A program made the position numbers and the translations under genes. A stretch of DNA of 64,000 bases. Source: Erinaceus europaeus (lineage: Eukaryota; Chordata; Mammalia; Eulipotyphla; Erinaceidae). This document shows positions 36,550 through 47,725 of the stretch, one piece after another. The DNA is taken from NCBI RefSeq assembly GCF_950295315.1, contig NW_026647188.1:1116001-1180000 (forward strand), given 5' to 3'. The notes beneath the pieces were generated by a model, which saw only the letters and a program-made list of their open reading frames with translations, had not been told where the DNA came from and searched no databases. Every line of letters begins with the position of its first letter. The stretch's first letter is position 1.

Positions 36550-38729
36550 GAATTAAAAAACCTCCTACACTGTATTAATTGATGACAGGTTCAAAGCTGG
36601 CTTGTAGAGATTATAATGCAGCATCACTCATGCCCACAGACCCCAGACAGCCCCAGCCTTCATCATATGCTGTACTACCAGACCTGACAGTAATGTGTGT
36701 GTGTGTGTGTGTCTGTCTGTCTGTCTGTCTGTGTCTTTGTGTGCTCAGAGTTCACAGATCACCTATAGTAGTAGTAGTCTCAGAGCATGGGTGGAAAGGT
36801 AGCAGCCTCACCTGCAACTTATGTACAGAGAAACTAGCTGGTCAGGGCAAGCCAGCTAGCCCAGATTCTGGCTAAGCAAGAATGCACATGCAAAGGGACT
36901 CTCATGCCTCCTCTCCTGAGTTCCCGATTCAATCTCATGCGTCACTATCATCCAAACAATTCCAACAGGGTAAGCTGGGGCACCCATCAGAATTCCAGGG
37001 TAGGAGCCTGTCCACTCACGTTTGGATACCTATTCAGCCTCCAGACTCTCAGTCCACTTCTCAGGGCAGCATATTACAAGCCCAGAATGACCCCAGAAAG
37101 AGCTGTGTTTCAACATAGATGGGAACTGTGTTTGACCAAACAATAGTGCATGAACCCAGCCCCTTACACCTACCCTTTGGGTCCGCCTAAGGCAATTGCT
37201 CGTGAGGCCTCACAATCCCTGATCACGCTGTCCTGGTGTCCACAAATCACACTCAGAGAGATTCCCAGAAGTAGGCATGCAAGAGTGTCCCATACAATGT
37301 CGCTCTGCTTGCAGGAAACACAAACTCTCTAGGCCCTTGTTATGGAGAGACAAAAGGAAGATGGATGACTCCATTGGCTGAATTAGGAGCTTTCAGTGGA
37401 GATCACAGCCCCACCCCTCCCCTTAGGTCCTGGCTGCTGCTAATAAAGGCAATTGGATACATCTGTGACTACTTGGGGCCTGATGACATACTCAGGAATC
37501 CCTCCAGGAGCTAGCAGGCTGGCAGACCTCCTGACCCCGGGATAGCTGTGTTACTAGTTAAGAGGGCGTTCGGGCCAGAGGTGAGAATATTCCCTAGATA
37601 CAAGAACGAACGTTAGGTTTCAAAAGGATTTGAAACCCCAGGAGGCACTTTTAAAAGACATTTCACAGCCATCAAAACACCCACTTTCTGAACCCTGGAA
37701 GCTTCCGATTTTCATGGAAAATCTGGATACTGGTGTGGCCATCAGTACCACAGATCCTTTAAATTCGGCCCATTAGAAGGAAAGCACAATGTGTGTGCCA
37801 GGGTGGTAGAGTTTCACTTCTCTTGATCTGGGCTCTCATGGAATAAGGACAAGGATTGCTGCAGGTAATGGAGGAGGGCTGCAATTAGGCTGAGTGTCAG
37901 CCACAGGACCCTGGAGAATGGGAGTCAAGCACAGAGGGCCTGGACAGCTGCAGCTGGAGTTGGACATATGCCTATTACCTGCAGCTGGAACACTGTCTCC
38001 TATGTTCTCCTATGTACTACGCCATATGCACGAGACTAAGTAATCTAAAGGGCAAAGAAAGGAAAATTTCAACACCAGGAAGACCGAGTTCACGATGCAT
38101 GCACTGACTTCCACGAAGGGTCCAGGGAAGAAGGCACATAGAGACAGTCAGAGAGACAGAATGACAGTGACTGAAGAGGACAGAAATTATGGTCCTGTTT
38201 TGATCAGTGCCAGAGCACTGAAGACAAACACTCCATTCCCATGCATACTTCTTACAAGTGGCATTGTGATTTTATGTTTGTGAGGAAAGGTTACACTTAG
38301 AACATCTAGGTCTTAGCCCACTCTGAGAAGCAACACTTGGCCTGCAGCCCACTCTCCAAAACTGCCCTTGCCTCTCCAAATTGGAAGTAGTTTTAGTGAT
38401 GCTCCAGCCAAATGCAGGCTGGTGTATTTCATCTCCCCGGTCCAACCTTACCCTGTCCTGTTTGCAGGGTACTGAACTATGTCTATTTCTTCTTTGATTT
38501 ACATTTTTCGGATAGGACTCGGTGGACAAAAAGAGCAAGAGTGAAGTAGATGATTTGGCAGCTGTATTTTGTGCTGAGAGAGATTTGTAGAGTGACAAGA
38601 GGTAAACGAATGGCTCTGTGAGATGTCTCTCATGACTCTGGTTCAGAAGGGCCAGGTGTATCCGCATTACTACCGTAATCCAGAGCTGTGCAGGTCTCTA
38701 GCTAAAATATATATTTTCAGACCCCAACA

Positions 38730-38731
<2 letters not shown>

Positions 38732-38809
<78 letters not shown>
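38732..38809 (+). repeat. (TA)n(GA)n microsatellite, U16
   Basis: About 46 bp of pure TA and 32 bp of pure GA. Confidence 0.97.
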
Positions 38810-38810
<1 letters not shown>

Positions 38811-39104
38811 AAGACACTGATGTAGTCATTTTCTACAATGGATGCGATATGACATTCATACAATTGATTGCTAAAACCTTGCGAGAAACTGTGCATCAGG
38901 AAAAGAATTGTCCAAAGGAGTAAAATCTCCAAATATTAGCTATATGCAGATCCAACAGGAACTAGCTAAAAAGGCTCGAGAAGGAGCTCATCCAGGAGAC
39001 TCTCCACATGGACACGCACGACAAGTTTTCTAGTTTGGCAACACACACAGGGCATCTGCTAGTTTCCAGTGCAAGCCTCAGGGCAAAAACCTCTCCCTCT
39101 TCAG

Positions 39105-39705
39105 TGTCTTTACATCTGAAAAGAAGAAAAGTGACCAAGGGCCAAGGAGAGCTTCAATGGTGTCAATATTGAGCTGTAAATTAGAATGCGCCATGTGTTT
39201 TGCACAAAATCACCTGTGCCACAGTGATTCTGTTGTTCTCTCTCTCTCCCTCCCTCCCTCACACACACACACACACACAAACACACACAAACACACACTC
39301 TCACAGTTACACGCACATATCCACAGAGGAACAGGCACAAACGGAGTTATATACATCCACACTGGACAGCTTCTGGAAGGCAGGGCCCTGGGTGAACACT
39401 GCTTCACACTCTGGAAGCACGAACAGCCTTTTAAGGCCATCTCTGAGCTCCCATTTTCAGGCTTACTGCAGAAGGCCTGGAGACAGGGCACCAGCCATGC
39501 TCTGATATGCCAGAGGCCTAGGCCAAGCCCAGAACCCCTGCCAGCAGTCTCATTGGCCAGTGTGCTAGGACACGCCCAGGAGTGTCAAGGCACCTAGTCA
39601 GTGATTGGCCAGCAACCTTGAGCACTGCCCACATGTCCCTGCAGCACGCTCATTGTCAGCCTCTGGAAGGCCCGCCCACCAGCCACTTCTGATGGAAAGA
39701 GATGA
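39105..39705 (+). promoter_or_regulatory. P module of U16: ATTGG block with a perfect CArG sequence
   Basis: CA tract at about 39260-39315, CCTTTTAAGG at 39427-39436, and ATTGG at the first two conserved positions (ctcattggccag, gtgattggccag). The third has decayed (cattgtcag). Confidence 0.42.
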
Positions 39706-41876
39706 GATTTCAAAAACCTCCTACACTGTGTTCATTGATGACAGCTTCAAACCCGGCTTGTAGAGATTGTAAGGCAGCAGCTCTCATGCCCACAGACCCC
39801 AGACAGCCCCAGCCTTCACCATATGCTGTACTACCAGACCTGACAGTAATGTGTGTGTGTGTGTGTCTGTCTGTCTGTCTGTCTGACTCTATGTGTCTGT
39901 GTGTGCTCAGAGCTCACCTATAGTAGTCTCAGAGCATGGGTGGGAAGGTAGCCAACCTCACCTGCAACTTATGTACAGAGAACCTAGCTGGTCAGGGCAA
40001 GCCAGCTAGCCCAGATTCTGGCTAAGCAAGAAGGCACATGCAAAGGGACTCTCATGTCTCCCTCTCCTGAGTTCCCGATTCAATCTCATGCCTCACTATC
40101 ATCCAAACACTGCCAACTGGGTAAGCTGGGGCACGCCTCAGAATTCAGGGGCAGGAGCCTGTCCAGTCACGTTTGGCTGCCTACTCAGCCTCCAGACTCT
40201 CAGTCCACTGCTCAGGGCAGCAGATTACAAGCCCAGAATGAACCCAGAAAGAGCTGTTTCAACATAGATGGGAACTGTGTTTGACCAAACAATAGTGGAT
40301 GAAACCGGCCCCTTACACCTACCCTTTGGGTCTGGCTAAGGCAATTGCTCCTGTGGCCTCACAATCCCTGATCATGGTGTCCTGGTGTCCACACATCACA
40401 CTCAGAGAGATTCCCAGATGTAGGCATGCGTGAGTGTCCCATACACAGTCGCTTTGCTTGCAGGAAGCACAAACTCCCCGGGCTCTTGCTATGGAGAGAC
40501 AATAGGAAGATGGAAGCCTCCATTGGCTGAATTAGGAGCTTCCAGTGGAGATCACAGCCCCGCCCCTCACCTGAGGGCCTGGCAGCTGCTAATAAAGGCA
40601 ATTGGAAACACCTGTTACCACTTGGGGCCTGAGGACATACTCAGGAATCCCTCCAGGAGCTAGCAGGCTGGCAGACCTCCTGATCCCGGGATAGCTGTGC
40701 TCCTAGTTGGGAGGGCCTTCGGGCCAGAGGTGAGAATATTCTCTAGATACAAGAACGAACTTCAGGTTTCAAAAGGATTTGAAACCCCAGGAGGCACTTG
40801 GAAAAGACATTTCACAGCCATCAAGACACCCTATTTCTGAACCCTGGATGCTTCCGTTTTGCATGGAAAATCTGAAAACTGGTGTGGCCATCAGTACCAC
40901 AGAGCCTTTACATTCGGCCCAATAGAGGGAAAGCACAATGTGTGTGCCAGGGTGGTAGAGTTTCACTTCTCTTGCCCTGGGCTCTCATGGAATAAGGACA
41001 AGGATGTCGTGCAGGAAATGGAGGAGGGCTGCATTTAGTCTGAGTGTCAGCCACAGGACCCTGGAGAATGGGAGACAAGCACAGAGGGCCTGGACAGCTG
41101 TAGCTGGAGTTGGACATATGCCTGTTACCTGCAGCAGGAATGCTGTCTCCTAAGTTCTGCTCTGTACTACGCCATATGCAGGAGACTAAGTAATCCAAAG
41201 GGCAAAGAAAGGAAAATTTCAACACCAGGAAGACCGAGTTAACGATGCATGCATTGACTTCCACGAAGGGTCCAGGGAAGAAGGCACATAGAGACAATCA
41301 GAGAGACAGAATGACAGTGATTGAACAGGACACATTCTGGCCCTGTGTTGATCAGTGCCAGAGCACAGAATACAAACCCACCATGCCCATGCATACTTCT
41401 TACAAGTGGCATTGTGATTTTATGTTTGTGAGGAAAGGTTACACTTAGAACATCTAGGTCTTAGCCCACTCTGAGAAGCAACACTTGGCCTGCAGCCCAC
41501 TCTCCAAAACTACCCTCGCCTCACCAATTTGGAAGTAGTCTTATTGATGCTCCTGCCAAGATGCAGGCTGGCATATTGCATCATCCTGGCCCATCCTCTG
41601 CCTGTCCTGTGTGCAGGGAACTGCACTATGTCTATTTCTTCATTGATTTACAGTTTTAGGATAGGACTTGGTGGACAACAAGAGCAAGAGGGAAGTAGAT
41701 GATTTGGCAGCGGTAGTTTGTGCTGAGAGAGATGTGTAGAGTGATAAGAGGTATACGAATGAGTCTGAGATGTCTCTCATGACTGTGGCTCAGAAGGGCC
41801 AGGTGTATCCACATTACTACTCTAATCCAGAGCTGTTCAGGTCTCTAGCTAAAAAATATTTTCAGACCTCTACATG

Positions 41877-41878
<2 letters not shown>

Positions 41879-41938
<60 letters not shown>
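41879..41938 (+). repeat. (TA)n tract left of the retroviral composite, U17
   Basis: Pure TA, the left half of the interrupted microsatellite. Because it is TA on both sides, the target duplication of the insertion cannot be resolved. Confidence 0.96.
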
Positions 41939-41947
<9 letters not shown>

Positions 41948-41951
<4 letters not shown>

Positions 41952-42291
41952 GCGGCGTTCTGGTGTCGGGCTGCACCACGGTAAGAGAGCGGACGTCCAG
42001 AGCAAAGGGGTACACAAATCTTTATTATAGGATGGGGGGGAGGTTTGGTTCAGACCACGTGGAGCCAGACGGCAATGGCTGACCACGGGGGGAGAGCAGG
42101 GAGCTAGACCTCAGAGAGGGAGAGCCAAGAGCCCAGAGAGAGAGAGGGGAGGGGTGAGGGGGCTTTTTATTGGGCGACAACCAGGGGTGACGTTTAGGGC
42201 CAGGATTGGTTGAAAGGGGGCACTCTAGGATTTAGCGGGGCATAGAAAAACCTGGGGGTAGAGACTGCATCAGAATAACTCCTCTGCAACA
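41948..42291 (-). mobile_element. Left LTR (reverse orientation)
   Basis: In its own sense it begins TGTTGCAGAGG (at 42291) and ends GCCGCAACA (at 41948), perfect TGTTGC/GCAACA terminal repeats. Inside are a CCAATAAAAAGCC stretch (TATA-like or promoter), then AATAAAGATTTGTG, a polyadenylation signal of the R region. The extra ttgttgttg at 41939-41947 may be part of the end or a local expansion. About 344 bp. Confidence 0.82.
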
Positions 42292-42312
42292 TCTCCTCCT
42301 ATCCCTTTATAT
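42292..42312 (-). other. Polypurine tract of the left element
   Basis: Read on the reverse strand, AAAGGGATAGGAGGAGA stands immediately before the LTR start. It is the plus-strand primer position of a retrovirus and sets the orientation of the left element. Confidence 0.7.
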
Positions 42313-43850
42313 CTAAATGGACACAGTAAAGAAAAATGGAATGGAGCAGGCTTAAATGTTTTAGAGGAATGCCATGCTCAGGTGGGAAGATGTAGGACTT
42401 TCTGTGGAGGAGGGAATGCTTAAATGGCTGCCAACCTTGTGAGATTTATGCGTCTTCCTGTGCTCAACCCCTCTTTAGAGAGAGAGACTTACCTGGAGAG
42501 ACTCATCTCATAGGTTTAAGCGCAGCCTGCTCAACCATCTCTTCATAATATCTCTACATCTTTTCTATCTTTCTATCTAGTAATTGCATAAGATGTACAA
42601 AGTCTATAAAAGACTATCAAGGGGCAGAAACCTTTTGGGCATAAGCCTAAATGATATAACAAAATAGGAAGGGATAAGTAGGGGAGAAGTAAAAGCCAGT
42701 GTGGTGTGAAGGGAAGGATTGGTGTGTAAAGGAACATTCCCTGTTTGGGTTGGGAAAGGGGCAAGGGTACATAATGAGGGGGAGGTGGGAGGCATGACCC
42801 ACCAAACAGAGGGGCTATTTGGCATTGTATAGTCCTCAAGGCAACAGTCTGTAAAGTCTATGAATTACTCAGGATCAGTCTATGAAAAACCAGCAGCGTG
42901 AAGGGAAATAAGCTGCTTCAAAATTGTGTAAAATGTATATAGGGTATGTCAGAAAGTCCGATACAAGTCTCAGTCCGAAGTAGATGGCTAGGGGAAGAAT
43001 TGGCAGGGGATGCAACGCTGCATGAGGGAGGTCAGCCTCTGGAATGTTGCTCTTTTGTAGATAGCTAGCTGGAACTGCCAACACGTAACAAGCAGGTCAG
43101 AAGCAGGAACGGTAACCCGGCATGAAGAAAGTTCTGTCCTTGGAGTTCGTGTATCAGGTTATTCAGATCGCGTTGAGTGACATCTAGGGTTTCGGGGGGT
43201 GTGCCACAGTAGTCGTGCCATCTAGTGAGTGATGTCAGGGTGTGCAGGGGTTCAGATGGTTTTTCCGGGATTCCTGTGAAAGAAACAAAAACAATCTGCT
43301 TCTCGTGGTTAATTTGAACTTGTAACAAGTTATAGGTTTGTTATAGTTGATACCTCGATGATTATAATTGGTTTAGAATCTTTTTATGATTTTATTTAAA
43401 GGTCATCTAATGTGACCTCCTGTAGCAGCCTCTACCACAGGATCTTGAGACCAATTTTAGCTAAAATATGTATTTTAAACAGGCTCAAATTGCTTAGAGA
43501 GTTAACACATATTCATGACAATGATTTTAACGTTTACAGTGCCAGATTGATGCCAGATCTGTTGTGGATTAATTTCCACAAGATAGTTTACAGGGCACCT
43601 TTGGGGGCCCTTAAAAGGTGTCCTGTATATAAAATTTATATAGTTTAGTTTTGGGAATGAATAGTCACGTTGAACATTTAGACTTTTACCTAAATAGTAA
43701 GTTACCTTAACAATTAATTTTTACCTTGTCTGGTAAAAGTGTAGCTGTAGGGCTACACTTCTGACCGTTAAGTTAGTGTTACCAAACTTGAGACATACCC
43801 ATAAACATTTAGTTATAACAAACTGGAGGAAAAAGAACTTTTGTTATGGC
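42313..43850 (-). mobile_element. Internal region of the left retroviral element, degenerate
   Basis: Reverse-strand reading frames are short: 87 codons at 43065-43328, 69 at 42875-43084, 88 at 42573-42839. The last contains a leucine-rich hydrophobic run, such as a transmembrane tail would show. In the reverse sense a pyrimidine-rich stretch ending in TTTCTTTCACAG lies near 43275 and could be a splice acceptor. A degenerate env 3' part is possible, but I see no diagnostic motif. 43640-43850 pairs as an inverted repeat with the right arm. Confidence 0.5.
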
Positions 43851-43866
43851 GCCCACGTGGACCTGA
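43848..43866 (+). other. Primer-binding-site-like sequence
   Basis: TGGCGCCCACGTGG resembles the lysine-tRNA primer site of betaretrovirus-like elements with one base missing. The sequence just upstream (ttttgttat) does not look like an LTR end in CA, and it lies at the inverted-repeat boundary, so the match may be chance. Confidence 0.25.
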
Positions 43867-44694
43867 CCTGCGCATCTCTCAGATAAGTAAAGACAATTTG
43901 GCTACCTATGCACTATGGCCTTCTCTTCTGCTTGTGAAGAGATCTCCAAAGGCCTCTGCTCTTTCTTCACGAGACTGTTTTGCTGTTTCTGGAACATTTA
44001 TCTCTGGACCACTCTGTGGTTTCCACTCACTCGGGCGAACTCAGAACAGCCAGTGGGAAGAGCCAGCGGGAGGGAGGCGAGGCGCGGAGCTGCTGTTTCC
44101 ACCTGGTTAAACAGCCAGCCAGCTGGCTGCGTCAAGACAACCCTGAGCACTGGGCCTGCAGCACCGCAGCCCCGCAGCCCGCAGGAGGCCGAAGCCAGCA
44201 CACAAGAGCCCCTGGAGCCCGAAGCCAACACTCAAGAGCCCAAGGCCAACACGCAAGAGCCCGAGGCCAGCCCACAGGAGTCGGCTCTCCACCACGTGGT
44301 GCAGGGCACTGGACGCGTGATCCCTCCACGCTGCTCGGCCAATGCAAACAGGGCAGCAGACATGGCAGGGCCATGGGGCAGGGCCGCGGTGGCCCATCAT
44401 GGCCGCCACCCCTGGGAACCTAGGCCCACGCCTTCTGCAAAGCTGGCCTGCCTGCCCTCTTTCTATGAATTTTGGAACCATCCCGGGCCTCCTGGACCCC
44501 CGGGATCCCTGCCGAAACTGGGCACATGAGATCTCCAGCCGCAGGTCCAGTCTGAAGACAGACAAGCTGGAGTATGCAGAGATTTGTGCAGAGATCGCAA
44601 CCTGCAATTCCTAAAAGTGAAGCTGCACGGGAAGCCACCTCCGACTGGTGACCCCCCCAACCACTAAGACAGTACAGATTTAAATTCGTGTTTA
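43851..44694 (+). other. GC-rich core between the retroviral arms
   Basis: Base composition changes sharply from the AT-rich arms to a GC-rich stretch. It contains a reading frame described separately. Open frames also occur on other frames and on the reverse strand (44107-44607), as expected in GC-rich DNA with few stops, so openness alone is weak evidence. It may be a captured host segment or the leader or gag-like part of a non-autonomous element. Confidence 0.5.
43915..44529 (+). CDS. Possible 204-residue ORF in the retroviral core, unknown product
   Basis: I do not recognise it. The ATG at 43915 has a favourable context (A at -3, G at +4). Residues about 14-38 are hydrophobic and aromatic (CSFFTRLFCCFWNIYLW), like a signal anchor or transmembrane segment. 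Residues about 90-125 hold imperfect repeats of EANTQEP (EASTQEP, EANTQEP, KANTQEP, EASPQE). A Pro/Gly-rich end follows (PGPPGPPG). It is bounded by the inverted-repeat arms and has no visible conserved viral motif. It may be a chance frame in GC-rich DNA, an accessory frame of the element, or captured coding sequence. Confidence 0.3.
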   Translation: MAFSSACEEISKGLCSFFTRLFCCFWNIYLWTTLWFPLTRANSEQPVGRASGREARRGAAVSTWLNSQPAGCVKTTLSTGPAAPQPRSPQEAEASTQEPLEPEANTQEPKANTQEPEASPQESALHHVVQGTGRVIPPRCSANANRAADMAGPWGRAAVAHHGRHPWEPRPTPSAKLACLPSFYEFWNHPGPPGPPGSLPKLGT

Positions 44695-45389
44695 AAATGA
44701 CATGTCTTCATAACAAAGGTTTCTCTCCTTGTGTATTAATGACCATGTTTATGTGTATGTTTAAAGTTTGGTAAACCGTAGCTTCAAGGCTAAATTCTTA
44801 CTAGTCAAAGTTAAATGAAAAAGGTTTTCAATGTAATTCTCATAAAGATAAAATTAACTTCCATTTAAAGTCTAAGGTAAAAATTAGTTAACAATCAATA
44901 TATTTTAACTAAGTTAGTCTAAACAAAAGGTTAAATAGACTTGTTGATATGTAAAACTCTCCATTACCTTCTTTATTAGAAATGGTAGATCGCACAATGG
45001 CTATGCTAATTATTCTCATGCCTGAGGTTTCCTCTCCGGCCCACACCTAGGGTGTGTCTCCATCTTGAATGGTGTAACAAAAGGTTAAAAGACGTTGTTG
45101 ATATGTAAAAGTCTCAAATTCCTTCTCTATTGGAAAAGTTGTATCCTGCAGTAGATATGCTAATAACAAGTTTTGTTTCATAGTAAGTAAGTTGCAGCCA
45201 GCTGCCTGTGGGACTCTAGGCAGTTCCGCGCCCCCATGCAAATGCCCATCAAAGAAAGTACGCCACCCAGAGGCAAGAAATGTTTTTTAAGCTGATAAAG
45301 TTTAGTTTGTGCCAGTTTCTTTTAAAAAAATGCCTGTACGATATAGGTTTATGTTCACCCCACACCCTTGATACTGTAGCCATTTAGTT
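44695..45389 (+). mobile_element. Internal region of the right retroviral element, degenerate
   Basis: AT-rich and stop-filled in all frames. About 44695-44905 is the inverted partner of 43640-43850. A stretch of about 100 bp is duplicated in tandem: aaaaggttaaatagacttgttgatatg (in pieces) near 44934 and again near 45076, both followed by a related segment ending in atatgctaat or ctatgctaat. No protein motif is recognised. Confidence 0.55.
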
Positions 45390-45407
45390 AAAAAGAAAAG
45401 GGGGAAT
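45390..45407 (+). other. Polypurine tract of the right element
   Basis: AAAAAGAAAAGGGGGAAT stands directly before the TGTCATATG start of the right LTR. The preceding tactgtagccatttagtt matches the corresponding place in the left element (tactgtgtccatttagat on the reverse strand). The two elements are therefore related families. Confidence 0.78.
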
Positions 45408-45761
45408 TGTCATATGCTTTACATTGGATTTTTCTAGCCCTCCCCCGCCAAGAGAATTGGATCAGTCCTGTTAATATTGTGGGCCTGCTTGGCCCCGCCC
45501 CAAGGAACCCTGAGAGAGGGTTCCTGAGTGAGAGTTCCAGAGTTACAGAGTTGGAGGGTTCCTGAGTTCGAGAGTAAAAGAAATAGTGCTTGCGCCGCCA
45601 CAAAAAGACAGCAGAGTTCTGTTTGGTGATTAGTTTGTCTTAGTTTATGAATCGTTGTTCCTGAATAAAAAAATACAGCTTCCCTGCCCAGCCGTTGTCT
45701 CCGCGTCTCTGTTACCCGCCCATGAAGCTAGCTGGCCAGCAAGAGCCTTCCGAATTTTAAC

Positions 45762-45762
<1 letters not shown>
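45408..45762 (+). mobile_element. Right LTR (forward orientation)
   Basis: Starts TGTCATATGC and ends TTTTAACA. It contains GGCCCCGCCCC (GC box), direct repeats of ggttcctgag, and a polyadenylation signal CTGAATAAAAAAATAC followed by a pyrimidine-rich U5. At 355 bp it is similar in layout to the left LTR but clearly a different family. No second copy is present in the window. Confidence 0.8.

Positions 45763-45764
<2 letters not shown>

Positions 45765-45847
<83 letters not shown>
45765..45847 (+). repeat. (TA)n(GA)n tract right of the retroviral composite, U17
   Basis: About 50 bp TA and 32 bp GA. Together with the left half it makes the longest TA tract of any unit. Confidence 0.96.
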
Positions 45848-45851
<4 letters not shown>

Positions 45852-46139
45852 TGATGTAGACATTTTGTACAATGGATTCGATATGAGATTCAAACAATTG
45901 ATTGCTAAAACCTGGAGAGAAGCTGTGCAACAGGGAAAGAATTGTCCAAAGGAGTAAAATCTCCAAATCATTAGCTATATGCAGCTCCAACGAGACCAAG
46001 CGAAAAGGCTCTAGAAGGAACTCATCCAGGAGACTCTCCACATGGACAGGCACCACAAGTTTCCTAGTCAGGCAACACACACAGGGTAGCTGCTAGTTCC
46101 CAGTAAAAGGCTCAGGGCAAAAACCTCTCCCTCTTCAGT

Positions 46140-46370
46140 GTCTTTAGATCTGAAAAGAAGAAAAGTGACCAAGGGCCAAGGAGGGCTACAATGGTGTCAA
46201 TATTGAGCTGTAAATCAGAATGTGCCATGTGTTTTGCACAAAATCACCTGTGCCACAGTGATTCTGTTGTTCTTTCCCTCTCTCCCTCCCTCACACACTC
46301 ACACACACACAAACACACACAAACACACACTGTCACAGTCACAGACACATCCATCGAGGCACTGGCATGA
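46140..46370 (+). repeat. Truncated P module in U17 with (CA)n
   Basis: Tail sequence passes into P (tctttagatctgaaaagaag), through the CA tract (46293-46350), and stops at gaggcactggcatga before a TA tract. It has the same breakpoint as the truncated P of U1. Confidence 0.82.
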
Positions 46371-46371
46371 T

Positions 46372-46384
46372 ATATATATAATGA

Positions 46385-46427
<43 letters not shown>

Positions 46428-46445
46428 TTATATATATACTTATAT
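46372..46445 (+). repeat. (TA)n tract between truncated P and C, U17
   Basis: Same position as the tract at 3646 in U1, without the TG interruption. Confidence 0.94.
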
Positions 46446-46739
46446 GTATGTGTTTCTTTATTAAAAACTATGAGGTATACTGGCATGGCTATGAGGAGAC
46501 AGAGTATGGCTTGTGCCAGAGAGACTTACAAAGCTTAGGCTCCAGAAACCTAGGTGAAATCGCCAACAAAACAAGCCAGAGCTCAGCAGTGGCCTGGTGA
46601 CTCACTTTGTATATCTGGACCTGTCAGTAAAATAGTATATAAGTAAAATATTAATGAGTGCAGACAGAGTGAGGTAGAGCCTGTGAGAGTCAGAGACAGA
46701 AAAGGCAAGAAGAGAAAAAGAAGAGTTGGAAAGAGACCA

Positions 46740-47725
46740 GAAGTCAAAAACCTCCCGCACTGTATTCATACATGACAGTTTCAATCCTGGGTTGTAGAGA
46801 TTGTAAGGCAGCAGTCTCATGTCCACAGACCCCAGACAACCCCAGCCTTGACCATATGTGTGTAGTATTTATGACAGGAAATGTATTGTGAGTGGGAACT
46901 TCCCTTCAATTATAAGAGAAAAAACTATCAAGCAGAATAAATGACCTCTCATGGAATATGGGACTAAATACATTAATAAATATGCAATTAAATGGGGATG
47001 ATCGAGGAGGATTTGAAAAAAAATAATAAATAAAGCACAAGAAGACCTGATTACAGCAGAAACATAGAAACCATCTGCTGGGAAACAGAGGGCTGCTTCA
47101 AAAATTCTGAGACACTTCAGAGTCCAGGGAAATTAAGATTTCAGGAGAATGAAAAGAAACACATATGTATTGAAGCTTACACTAGAGAAAGGAGGCAAGT
47201 TCTGTACTATGGTAATTTCAATAAGGATGCTGATAGAAATGCTATTAGAAATGCTACTGGAAGGTTCTATTATTTATAATTGTATTGAATCCTGCTCCAG
47301 CTATGTGGCCAATTATTCATGAAAAAGAAGCTGTTATAAATGTGTTAATTTGGATTAAGACCAATTACATAGTTTGGCAATTCCAGAAATGACAGATATA
47401 TATTTAGATATGTATATTTATATATGTATATGGATGTATATCTTTATTAGAAAGTCTGAGAGATACTGCCATGGATATGAGGAGACAGAATATGGATTGA
47501 GTCAAAGAGACTTACAAAGCTGAGGCTCAAGTAGCCTAGGTGAAAACACCAACAAAAAAGCCAGAGCTCAGCAATGCTCTGGCAACTCTCTTTGTATATC
47601 TGGGACTGTCAATAAAATAAGGATATAAGTAAAATATTACTGAGTGCAGACAGAGTGAGTGAGAGCCTGTGAGAGTCAGAGACAGAGAAGGCGAGAAGAG
47701 AAATAGAAGAGTTGAAAAGAGACCA
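46740..47725 (+). repeat. U18: type III unit, 986 bp
   Basis: Short head, D from about 46858, a modest TA tract near 47396-47440, then C. Its length is identical to U12. Confidence 0.9.

Larger units (their letters stand above)
36550..39705 (+). repeat. U16: complete type II beta unit, 3156 bp
   Basis: A complete copy, with its TA/GA tract at 38732-38809 and P module at 39105-39705. The anchor has one substitution (gaattaaaaaacctcc). The P module retains a perfect CCTTTTAAGG at 39427-39436. Confidence 0.92.
41939..45762. mobile_element. Endogenous-retrovirus composite: two different LTRs facing outward around an inverted-repeat core
   Basis: This 3.8 kb block splits the TA microsatellite of U17. 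Its left end is an LTR in reverse orientation and its right end an unrelated-length LTR in forward orientation. Each is preceded, in its own sense, by a polypurine tract. The inner flanks are imperfect inverted repeats of each other (about 43640-43850 with about 44695-44905). A normal provirus has two LTRs in the same orientation, so this is two related elements joined in opposite directions or an inverted product. No gag, pol or complete env reading frame is visible. Confidence 0.8.
39706..46739 (+). repeat. U17: beta unit split by a retroviral composite, ending in truncated P and C
   Basis: Head and body (39706 to about 41878) and the tail (from about 45849) are those of an ordinary beta unit. 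The TA microsatellite is interrupted by 41939-45762. After the tail comes only the start of P (46140 to about 46370), then a TA tract (46372-46445) and C, the same order as at the end of U1. Confidence 0.9.

Noticed and set aside
38272..38667. Reverse-strand frames of up to 131 codons in the late body (also 60793-61167, 35211-35510, 126-401)
   Set aside because: They are broken in most units at different points and overlap the acceptor-like site. No domain is recognised, and openness follows from repeat similarity.
43848..43866. Treating the TGGCGCCC sequence as proof of a 5' LTR just upstream
   Set aside because: The sequence before it does not end like an LTR and shows no similarity to either LTR in the window. 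It is kept only as a low-confidence motif.
44107..44607. 166-codon reverse-strand frame in the GC-rich core
   Set aside because: GC-rich DNA is open in several frames here. The translation is low-complexity Leu/Gly-rich and has no motif.
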